In this document: in pieces, positions 55,478-64,000 of the stretch | How positions within the stretch are numbered: position 1 is the stretch's first letter | How the letters are laid out: every line of letters starts with the position of its first letter | DNA from: Rhypophila decipiens | Taxonomy: Eukaryota; Ascomycota; Sordariomycetes; Sordariales; Naviculisporaceae | NCBI GenBank assembly: GCA_033297075.1 | Contig: MU858068.1 | Span: 1-64,000, forward strand | DNA: 64,000 bases | Reading direction: 5' to 3' | Notes under the pieces: model-generated | Databases searched by the model: none | Told to the model about the DNA's origin: nothing | The model's input: only the letters and a program-made list of their open reading frames with translations | Program-made: the position numbers and the translations under genes

Positions 55478-57324
55478 ATGTTCAGACTCCTGGCCTTGTT
55501 GGCCCTGCCATTGACTCCATTGGTGTCTGCCACGGGCGGTGACGGTTGTCATGCCGACAACTGTGCAAGGGCAGTAACTGGAACGCACCGAGGGCCCCAG
55601 GCTGTTGCTACGGCCAAGGCGGACTGCAGTAGCTTCATGAAGCAGACTGTCACAGCCAGCAACGCAGTGTATGTACCTTGGAGTAATTTGATGATGATAG
55701 GATGCTGATCCTGATCCTGTTGACTAGAACCATCACTTCCACCATCACCGCCGTCGCCGCTCCCGGTGGTGGAGGACAGACCAATGCACCAGTGAAACGG
55801 GATGGCCAATCCATTCCGGAATACGCCTCCCCGTGCACCGACACCTCGCTCTATTCCAGCGCCTGTTCTTGCTGGGGAATCACTGGCCAAACACAGACAG
55901 TCACGCCGGTAATACTACCATGCCTCCAAACAAAGCAATGATGTTGATAATGGTGACCAGAACTGACAACCTTCCAATAACAGACCTCCACCATCACAGT
56001 CACCACGACGCTGGCCCCCGGACCCACCTACCAGCCCGATGTTCCTGCCTCTTACAGCAAGTGCATCTTTGATCCCAGCAGTGCAGATCCGTTTGACCTG
56101 CTTGACCCCAACTCTGCCTTGCCCATCATCAAGAACGGGAGTCTTGCCAAGGTTGTGCAAGAGGTGTCTGATCCATGGGTTCCTGTCCGGTTCAAGACAG
56201 TCACTCCAATTGGCGCACCAGCTGGCATCTACGACCTTGAGCTAGTCTCCGAGACCGGGCCAACATACCTGGTGGCCATCTATGAGGATGGCCAGGTCGG
56301 ATTCGTGACCACCAGCTCAAGTGGCCAGTCCTACGTCGACGACGATGCTGGAAAGAAATACGTGACCTCGGTCTTCTCCTTCACTTGCAAGGGACGACTT
56401 CGCGCTGGAATCGTGGGCGGATCAGAGTTTCACTTTGTCATCACCGACGACCAACGTGTCACCGTGACCACCACTCCCGTGGCCTCTGCCAACAAGAGAG
56501 ACATCCCGGTGCCGGAGGGATTCTACGTCGTCCCGCCAATGCCCACGCCGCCTCCTTCCGGACAGAGATGTCACGCCGGCCAGTCGGCGGTGCCCAACGG
56601 GCTAGTGCCGACGGCGAACGGCTGTGGTGCCAAGGACGGCATCAAGGTTCCCAACCTCACCTTTGGCCAATGCTGCGACGGCCACGATATCTGCTACGGC
56701 ACCTGCAGCAAAGGATTCAACAGCTGCAACAGTGAATTCCTCGGCTGCATGGCCACCACCTGCCTTCCCTTCATCGGCATCCCCAACCTCTTCCTCGCCT
56801 GCGAAGGGGCCGCTGCGACGTACTATCTCGCCGTCCATTTCCTAGGCGAGGAGCCCTTTGCCACGGCGACCGACGAGTTTTGCGAATGCAAGTGTGACGA
56901 CCCTTCCCTGACGGCTTGCGATGACAAGTGCGTCGACACCAAGACGGACCCCCTCAACTGCGGCTCGTGCTTCTTCAGCTGCCCCTCGGGAAGCTGCACC
57001 AATGGGGCCTGCTCGTTCAACTCGTGTGCTGGCAGGACCTGTGGCACCTTTGGCACCTGTGGTGCCGGAGGAAGCTGTGTCTGCGCATCCATCACGGGCG
57101 GCAGCGGATTCTGCGTCAACGGCCAGACGCCTTGTGATGGTCTAGCCGGCTGTGGCACCAGTGCCGACTGTCCCCTCGGCAGCGTCTGCGCTGTGGGCAC
57201 CTGCTGCTCGCGCAACGTTTGCATCACGACGGACCAGTGCGGTGGCTTCAACTCCAAGCTCAAGAAGAGGGGATGGGTTAATGCTACCATTGCCGAGCCG
57301 GGTAACTGGATTGGAGCAGCATAA
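55478..57324 (+). CDS. Secreted protein with phospholipase A2-type motif and Cys-rich tail
   Basis: There are three exons, 55478-55668, 55728-55908 and 55984-57324, with GT-AG introns; the protein is 570 residues. The signal peptide is about 1-18. The N-terminal part (19-115) is a fungal extracellular cysteine module ('CHADNCARAV', 'ADCSSFM', 'YSSACSCWGI'). The middle (125-310) looks globular without known motifs. At 336-380 'NGCGAKDG...CCDGHDICYGTCSKGFNSC' carries the CCxxHDxCY active-site pattern of secreted phospholipases A2, with H358-D359 as the catalytic pair; the upstream 'NGCG' could take the calcium-loop place. The layout is nearest to group XII-like PLA2. Residues 405-545 are a very Cys-rich tail of short EGF-like units. 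A lipase acting on phospholipids is likely but untested. Confidence 0.82.
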
Positions 57325-57547
57325 GAAGAGGACACAGCCTTTGAGAATGGCAAAGATAGTTTTAATAGCATGACAGTACGAATTCCAACTTTTATCGCAT
57401 CTTGATATTTGTAAGCTCCCCTGCTTGCTTTTGTCCCTGCCGTTGTATTGTTACAGATAATGTATCAACCGAGTGACTTTTCAACCTGCCAACGTCAAAG
57501 TAGCATTTCACCAGACCTCATCCAACGGCAGGTTCGAGTTCGATCAT

Positions 57548-58084
57548 CTATCTTCCGTCGGTGTAAAAGGTAACGTCCCAGTGGTTGCCCTCATTCTGTC
57601 GCATACCAAGCCATGATTAGTCAAACCGTTGCCCCTCAAACTGCAAGGCTTGGAGCATTGTATCACTTACGACATAGATGTTCCCCGACTTGGCCTTGTA
57701 AGCCGGGTATCCTCCCCGGTCAGCAATCCGGGTGAAAGTGCTGGTGATGTAGTTGTTGATCCCGCTAGCTTTCTTGAAATCGAGCTTGTAGCCGTTCCAG
57801 TGGCTGTAGGTGCCGCTGGCGTGGCCCGTCTCAGTACCTCCGGTGATGGTTAGAGCACAGCCGCATGCGCGCTTGAGGGTGATGGCGCCGTTGATGGTCT
57901 CCTCGCGGACGTTGGTGAAGGAGGTGCAGGTCGGTCTATTGCGGTCACTGCACCCGCCGCTGGACATCCACTTGACCCCGGCGGCCGAGAGTTTGGCTGT
58001 GGCCTGGGAATGGGAGAGCTTTTTGGCTTCGGCAAACGTGCCTAGGCCAGTGGCTGCGACAAGGGCAAAGAGGCTGAGCTTCAT
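57548..58084 (-). CDS. Small secreted M15-like peptidase domain protein
   Basis: There are two exons, 58084-57671 and 57595-57548, with a GT-AG intron; the protein is 153 residues. A signal peptide covers 1-20. 'GCALTITGGTETGHASGTYSHWNGYKLDF' (about 75-103) and 'NEGNHWDVTFY' (about 139-149) place His, Asp and His as in the zinc site of M15 (D-Ala-D-Ala carboxypeptidase-like) peptidases: a GTxSHxxGxxxD-type block followed by HWD. The second exon is essential, since it provides the 'HWDV' ligand; reading through the intron would lose it. Cysteines 'GGCSDRNRPTC' and 'RACGC' could form two disulfides. A role in attacking bacterial peptidoglycan or crosslinked peptides is possible; the assignment rests on motif spacing only. 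Confidence 0.78.
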
Positions 58085-58908
58085 TGTTTGTGGATTTCTT
58101 TCTTATGATGACCAAGGATTTGAATCTTAGTGTTGGACTGTGAGAGACGACTTTGGTTGATGCAGAGTGATGCTCTGTTGGTGAGTCTTGGACTTCTGGA
58201 GCTCTTTATATCCATCATCGCCATCGCGCATTGCTGCACGGCATGACAGTCGGGTTAGGACCGATTGAGTACAATATGGCATCGGTGTAAGCCTTTCACG
58301 CCCGTGAAATCATGTGGAGGCTGTGAAGCTCTACTGCCCGTCTATTGATGCCACTCTGACATCTGTTAGAAGGCTCGGTCACTACAAATCTGTAACCAAG
58401 GGGAGCTTGGGATAGTGGACCTCGGGGATTGCGAGAATTCATGATGCGTCGAAAGTCCAATGAATGTTCCCAAAATCTGTTAAACCACCATTGATGCCTG
58501 GGCAACAGTAACACAAGCTGAAGCTCATAGTGTGGCTGTTCCGGCGCGATTATTGGTCCGGCGGGCTGATAAGTGGCCGCAAGGAGGTCAGCAGCCCTGA
58601 GCTGAATATATTGTATGCTTGATGCTTCCAAATTGCTACTTTCAATTCCCATAACATGTAAATTCAAGTTGACCTCTGAAAGAAGTGTTCTCGCAATCGT
58701 TGCCAAGGAACGGGATATAATGACTCGGCATCTTCAAGTTAGCCCGACTTATTAGCCATATACTGCAGAGCTTGTCATCCTTCTGAGGTTCTGTACCAAA
58801 CTTGAAAAGGTTGCATATTTACATTTCGCCCTGATATTGGCCCTTCATGGACTCACACCCTGACAACTACTCCAATCCAGTTCATTCTCCCTCTCACAGT
58901 CTCACTCC
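58085..58908. other. Intergenic between two minus-strand secreted protein genes
   Basis: The part next to 58084 is the promoter of the M15-like gene, with a TATA-like TTTATAT near 58204. A 136-codon reverse frame at 58296-58706 has no ATG start and no recognisable content. No gene called. Confidence 0.55.
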
Positions 58909-60603
58909 TTACTTGGCAAACTGGTAACACTTGTTGAGAATCTGCTTCTCATAGCTGTACAGCTGCTTGCTCCAGTATTTGCTAACGTAAGCCGTGACTT
59001 TGAAGACGAAATCCGAGACGAGCTGCACCCCGTTGGTGGCGGCAGAGCAGGTGGTGGCTGTCGGGAGCAAAACACCGCCGGGAGAGACGTTTTGGGTGCC
59101 GCGCAGGGTAAACGTGTTGGCGATGGCGGGAGTTGCCGCGATACCTACATGTACCGACGAGGAGAGTCAGTTTGCAAATCCCCTGAACATGGGGAGAAAA
59201 AGAGCCCAAAGGAAAAACTCACCGCTTGACAAGTCCACAACACCACCGAGCAAGACAAAGGCCATCTCGACCTTGAGGTTGGCGCCCACGTCAAGATCAA
59301 CCACTGCCGCCTGGGTGAGGTTGGCATAGGCCGTGTATACTGGCTTCCAGCCCGAAGTATAAGAGTTGGCCGAATTCTTGAGATCGATATGGATCAGCCC
59401 AGCTGGCAAGGCGAACCCCACTCCAGCCGTGATTCCTGCCTGACCGCTTGCCGCAAAGTCTAGCTGCAGTCCAAAGGCCACGCCTGGGCCGAGAGAAACA
59501 ATGCCGGGTACCTTGACCACCGACCATGAGAGGGCATCGGGGGCTTTCAGCGCCATGGTTAGTGATTGTTGTGTTTGTCACCAAGAAAGGGGTTTGTGCC
59601 CACCGTATGTGATGGATTTGCTGTACTGAGCCATGAGATTGGCTGAAACGACAGCAGAGGCGTCAAAGGCAGCGGCTAATCAGATAAACCATGTTAGGTC
59701 TTTGTCTTTGTCTCTCCGACATGTTGAAGCATAATGTACTCACCAACGTCAAAGTAGAGCGACTTGACTGACCAGGTCAGGAAACTGAACTTGAGGTGAC
59801 CAGAGAAGGTCAGCTTGGTCGAGAAGGAAGCCGACTCGGCCGCGATGTCCACATATTGGTTCTTAAAGACAGATGTCCGGGGCAGGCTCTTGGACCAACT
59901 AAGGGTAGCCTTGGGATTCAGTTCGATACGTCGGACAAGGGTCGCAGCAGGCAGAGAGTTGAAATCCATCTCCATCTCGTCTGCAAGCTCCTCGATCTTC
60001 TGCTGGCTCGCGGCAAGAGTGACTGTCAGAGTCGTCTCGTCGAACGTGACCTTGTCAGTCACGAAGAAGCCGCGCTCCTCGTCGGGGCTGCAGCCGTTGT
60101 CCTCGTTGGTGATGAGGACGACGGGGCCTCCGACGTCCCAGTCCTCGATGGCAGTACTCCATGCCGTCGGATTGGAGAATGACACGGTCAGGCTGCTTTT
60201 TTCAGTGCCGCAGATGACGTTCGTGATTGCCTCGACGTCTTCGAGTATGACGGCAGGGGTCTTCATGGTGACGTTCATGCTGATGGAGCCTGGCTCGTCG
60301 GCCGCGGCATAGTATCTGGTGGAAGACGAGAGTCAGTGGCCAGCCAAATTGTGTGGACATGCAAGCAAATAATCACCAGACAACTCACAGGGAGACATCA
60401 CTCTTGGGGAGCAGGTGCTTTCGAAAGTCCTTGCGGTTGACACCGGGGCGGCGGCCGGGACCGAAACGATGAGTCTTGCCATGCTGACCACCGGGACGGC
60501 CACCGGGGCCCCTGCCGCCGTCACCGGGGGAGGGGGCGGCCAGTGTTAGTGGCGCCGAAAGCAGAAGGGCCACAAAGGCCGCGGCCGTCTTCCAGGGAGT
60601 CAT
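58909..60603 (-). CDS. Secreted two-domain fungal protein of unknown function
   Basis: There are five exons, 60603-60389, 60315-59744, 59675-59604, 59543-59223 and 59144-58909, with GT-AG introns; the protein is 471 residues. The signal peptide is 1-22, then a Gly/Arg/Pro-rich linker up to about residue 70. A first domain (about 78-190) has 'VICGTEKSSLTVSFSN', 'WDVGGPVVLITNEDNGCSPDEERGFFVT'. A second, beta-rich domain (about 225-400) has alternating polar/apolar strands ('STKLTFSGHLKFSFLTW', 'GVGFALPAGLIHIDL'). The C-terminus has two cysteines. The layout resembles fungal proteins annotated with DUF7029/DUF7223; this is from memory and should be verified. No catalytic motif is seen. Confidence 0.78.
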
Positions 60604-62416
60604 GGTGGCTTTTTAGTGAAGAGTGAGACCTGATAGTCTTGGCTAGAGTGGGCGGTTGGAGCGTGACCAAGAAAGCGGTGATGCTTTTCACCAGTCTCGA
60701 GACGACCTTTATGTCCATAATGTCTTTTATATCTATTGTGATGGCCTCGGCAACGTCCTTCTCCTGTCGATATCGGAGCTCTCCGATATCCCCCGCCGGC
60801 CATAGTAACTTCCAAGACCACATCCCGAGCTTCGAAATCATCGTCGCCGTCAGTTTCAACGTGCAAACCAGCAACAATCACATCGTGGCTGAGGGCAAAA
60901 ACAGTAATACGATGATGCAGTGTCACGGTCCAAAGGACTGGGTGCTACGCTACCAATGATGCCAGATATGATGACCTTCCGGATTAGGCGAGACCCTGGA
61001 TGCACGTGTTTCTGAATGCTACCTACGTAGCTGCTTGGAAAGACAAACGTGGGATGTTGATTGGAACACGATCTGGCGGTAATAAACAATGATCCATTGA
61101 CATGTTGTGTTCCTTGTGGGGTGCCTCGGTATTCACATCAGGTCTTGACATATGAACTGCCATTTTGGTGCTTGACACAGTCCAGGTGGGAGTTGCGTGC
61201 TCGCTTTCAAGTAATCGTAGAGCCATCAGGATCATTCTAGTATCAAGTTACCCAAGAGGTAGGTAGGTATAGCTTGTCAAAGATCTCCAAGGTACGGGCT
61301 GGTGGTGATCTTGGCCTAATAGTACAGTCAGAGGTCTTCCAGGCGAGTGTTTTTGACACATCTGCCAGTCTATGAGCTTTTAATGCATCAGGAAAGTATA
61401 TCAGACACAGACCCACCGGCAGTTGTCCATATCATGTTACCCCTTGCCTGGTTCTGATATGGGTTGGGGGAGACCCTGTTGCAACCTTCTAGATGCAGTT
61501 AGCCAGTTGTGAATGGATAGAATGAAGATAAACCGTTAGCTGCATCTTCAGACCTTCTTTGAGTTTGTTCTCTTTGGCCCCTTTGTCCATGTTGAAGAGC
61601 TTAGTGCTGGCCGCTACAGAAGGCAAATGATCGGGACATGGGAAGAAGGGCCGTGTGACATGATTCCGGATTGCATCGACTTGCTGATACAGCAGTAAAA
61701 AGGATATAGCCACAACTATCTTACCTTATTAGGCATCCAAGTCCTTGCCAGACAAAAAGTTTCAGATATTTGGAAACATGGCTAACATGCCATCTCTTTC
61801 GCTCGCCAGGAGGACAAGTATTAGGTTCCATGTACAGTTTGTCTTCCGTCTCGGTACTGATGGAACGTCATCTGTTAGACATGGTCAATTTTGTCGTCGT
61901 CGTCAAGGTGATTGAAGGTTGCATAAGCAGCGGCATCGTTATCGCCCACTGCATCAGCATTAGTGTTGACGCCAGCCTCGACAGAATCTCCAACTCCAGC
62001 ACACAGAACGGATCAACACCGGTATCGAGAATGGCAGGAGCAGACAGACATGGGAATAGCGATAGGAAACCGGCAACTCGGATCGATCTGCCGGGATTGG
62101 CGATGCTACCCTACCTTCTATCCTCGCACTGGTCGAGAGATAGGGACCACCCGGCCGGAGGGATCCGACTGCTAGTCTCTTGGTAATCGGCCTCTTCCTT
62201 CTCCGATCTGACAGACGATCCTGATATGCATCAAAGAACATGGCACTAGGATGTTCAAGAAACTAGTAGATGCACAAAGGATCTGAAAATGAAAAAGTAA
62301 TGAATTCTCAAAATGGCCACGCTCGCCCAATCCATGCCAATGCCCTTGATCGAGACGAAGCCTAATTACAAATAATACATAGGTAGCTAAAAAGAGTTCC
62401 ATGGCTCAGTTGCCTA
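60604..62416. other. Intergenic, about 1.8 kb
   Basis: It holds the promoter of the two-domain secreted protein gene. Frames of 100-140 codons in 60600-62200 lack recognisable features. Right end: 3' region of the SMP/C2 gene. Confidence 0.5.
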
Positions 62417-63974
62417 CTAAGCAAGTTGCTTCGTTCCGCGGAGGACGATGGCGGCGCGAACAACGGGCCCGTCGCCTCCCCCGATGGCGAAGTCCTTCTG
62501 GAGAACCAGGTCGGGAGCGGCCAGCACATCCTCCAGCTTCACCTCAATCGCGCCAGTCTCGGTGGTGCCGTCCATGAGGGCGATTCGAACGGGAGCGGCG
62601 CCTGTCAGAGCACCAGCTTGGAGCGGAATCCGGAAGGCCTGGTCAAAGGAAGGATTCTGGACATCACTGCCGGGAATGTCCGTCTTGATGGCGGTGCGGA
62701 ACTTGTTGCTGCCCCACGTCACGGCCACGCTGGGCTTGAGCTCCTCTCTGCGGCCCGGGATGCCAAGAGCAGAGGCGACCAGGATAGTCAGCAGGCCGTG
62801 GATGCCGGGCTCCTCGCTGCTCAGACTGGAGGCATCGGGCACAAAGCCCAAGAACCTGGAGCTCAGCTTGATCTTGCCCGGGATGGGGGCTTCCTTGTGG
62901 CTGAGGCCGAGCTCCTGGCGACCGCCGTCAAGGAGGAGCTTCTTGACCGTGATGGCGCCCACGCCGATGTCGTCGTCCGAAGCCGTGTCATCATCGTCGA
63001 CATCCAGCTCCACCTGCTGCTCGTAGTCCGACACCACAAAGTCGTTGGTCTCGTTCCACTCGGGATGTCTGTTGTTCTGGATGGTCTTGGTGCGCCATTG
63101 CTGCTCGGCCGAGACGAGCACCTTGACAAAACAGTCGGGTTCGTCGTGCACCAGCTTCTTGAAGAAGCTCTTGCCCTCCTTGTCCTGGCCCAGCTCCGAG
63201 CCAGACTCGACCGTCAGGCGCAGCACGCCAATAGGGTGCTGGTACGTCTTGAACCAGTCGTTGTTGGCGTCCAGCTTGACGAGGAACCGATTGGGAAGCA
63301 CCACCATCGAGGCCATGATGCTCTGGACGATCTTGCGGACGTTGCTGTCGATGAAGCCGACGTTGGCAATGTGTGCAGCGTCGGTGTACTCGAACTTGAG
63401 GTAGGGCGCATTGACAAAGGCCACCTGAGCTGCGCCGATCTGATTATCCCACAACAGTTAGATATCTTGGATGACCCAGAGTTCGGGGAGAAGCTGGCAG
63501 CCTACCAGAGGGATGACGTTGGTGAGAGGGCCAAGCATGACGCTCAGTCGCCCACGGAGCTTGACGTGCTCGATGCCAATCTTGGGAATCATTTTGCCGT
63601 TGAGCTCAATGTCGCACTTGCTGTCCCAGTCGACGTCAAGATCCAGCTTGATGGCCCCGTTCTCGACCTTGTGAACGTCGATATTTCCAAGCTTCAGCGG
63701 CTGTTGGCCCAGGTCGATCTTCTCAAAGTGCAGCGAGTTGAGCGGCGCGGGCAGCATGGAAGCAAACATGGGCTCGACGATATTCTTGGTCATGTCCGCG
63801 CCGGCAACACAGATGTTGGGCCACAGGTTCTCGACAAGGTCATTGAGGAAGCCTAGACAAACAGTCAGTTAGCGACTGATGGCCGTTGCTTCTCTTGAGC
63901 AGCAGGAAAACGTTAAACTTGCCAGCTCTCTCTGGGCCGCCAGAGGCAGTGAGGGTCTCTATCAGTCCCGACAT
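62417..63974 (-). CDS. SMP and C2 domain protein, tricalbin/synaptotagmin-like
   Basis: There are three exons, 63974-63923, 63852-63506 and 63439-62417, giving 473 residues. The first intron is GC-AG (GCAAGT donor at 63922), the second GT-AG. Residues about 18-185 match the SMP lipid-transfer domain of tricalbins and extended synaptotagmins ('FLNDLVENLWPNICVAGADMTKNIVEPMF', 'GIEHVKLRGRLSVMLGPL', 'LPNRFLVKL'). A C2 domain follows (about 203-320) with 'NRHPEWNE', and a second C2-like unit at about 340-465 ('NPSFDQAFRIPL'). Such proteins move glycerolipids at membrane contact sites. Unlike yeast tricalbins no N-terminal membrane hairpin is visible. An acidic run ('DVDDDDTASDDD') lies in the first C2 domain. 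Its promoter lies beyond the window except for about 26 bases. Confidence 0.85.
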
Positions 63975-64000
63975 GATGTGCAATGGAGTCTAGGTGCTTG

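Noticed and set aside
62426..63856. 476-codon plus-strand ORF opposite the SMP/C2 gene
   Set aside because: Shadow frame; it runs through both splice junctions of the real gene and has no domain, only Leu/Asp/Val-rich antisense composition.

Overview
The window reads as nuclear DNA of a filamentous ascomycete (Pezizomycotina). A Hypocreales-like Sordariomycete is my best guess, made from protein style only. The evidence is protein genes with short introns (about 50-90 nt, one of 184), branch sites such as CTAAC/CTGAC, a Zn2Cys6 regulator, a Ty3/gypsy element with a chromodomain, many secreted proteins and an intron-bearing tRNA-Trp. I could build 20 protein-coding gene models plus two decayed genes. 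Exon joins were worked out by hand from reading frame, splice sites and family conservation.

Layout. 0-1.6 kb: the 3' end of a Ty3/gypsy LTR retrotransposon (integrase C-terminus, chromodomain, polypurine tract, 3' LTR), with an antisense ORF that carries a zinc-cluster-like cysteine pattern. 2.0-2.5 kb: a small secreted cysteine protein. 5.1-7.0 kb: an amino acid permease. 7.0-13.9 kb: gene-poor, holding only a wrecked APH-family kinase pseudogene. 13.9-17.9 kb: valyl-tRNA synthetase with ten exons and two in-frame start codons, probably the mitochondrial and cytosolic forms. 18.3-19.4 kb: a coiled-coil protein. 21.8-23.1 kb: an unknown protein with about seven membrane segments. 23.5-24.9 kb: a secreted M14 metallocarboxypeptidase. 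26.6 kb: tRNA-Trp. 27.1-28.1 kb: an S1/P1 nuclease. 28.3-31.1 kb: two divergent genes, one secreted and one intracellular, whose proteins end in almost the same tail. 32.1-35.0 kb: a secreted alpha/beta hydrolase followed by a serine beta-lactamase-like enzyme. 36.2-39.5 kb: a Zn2Cys6 regulator convergent with a signal-peptide-bearing agmatinase-type ureohydrolase. 40.5-44.7 kb: a MATE and an MFS transporter. 45.8-47.1 kb: a frameshifted CorA-like gene.

From 49.7 to 60.6 kb five of five genes are secreted or surface proteins: a membrane-anchored aspartic-protease-like protein without the usual catalytic triplets, a Thr-rich GPI-type wall protein, a phospholipase-A2-motif protein with a cysteine-rich tail, a small M15-like secreted protein, and a secreted two-domain protein of unknown role. 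The window closes with an SMP/C2 lipid-transfer-type protein.

The genes look like a mix of housekeeping (valyl-tRNA synthetase, tRNA-Trp), nutrient acquisition (permease, carboxypeptidase, S1 nuclease, ureohydrolase, hydrolases) and cell-surface functions. I do not see one coherent biosynthetic cluster. The most unusual signals are: an apparent excess of GC-AG introns (5 of about 40, all with GCAAGT donors); the shared C-terminal tail of the two divergent genes near 29-31 kb; the antisense zinc-cluster-like ORF in the retrotransposon; the ureohydrolase intron whose retention would add a hydrophobic tail; and the degenerate membrane aspartic protease.
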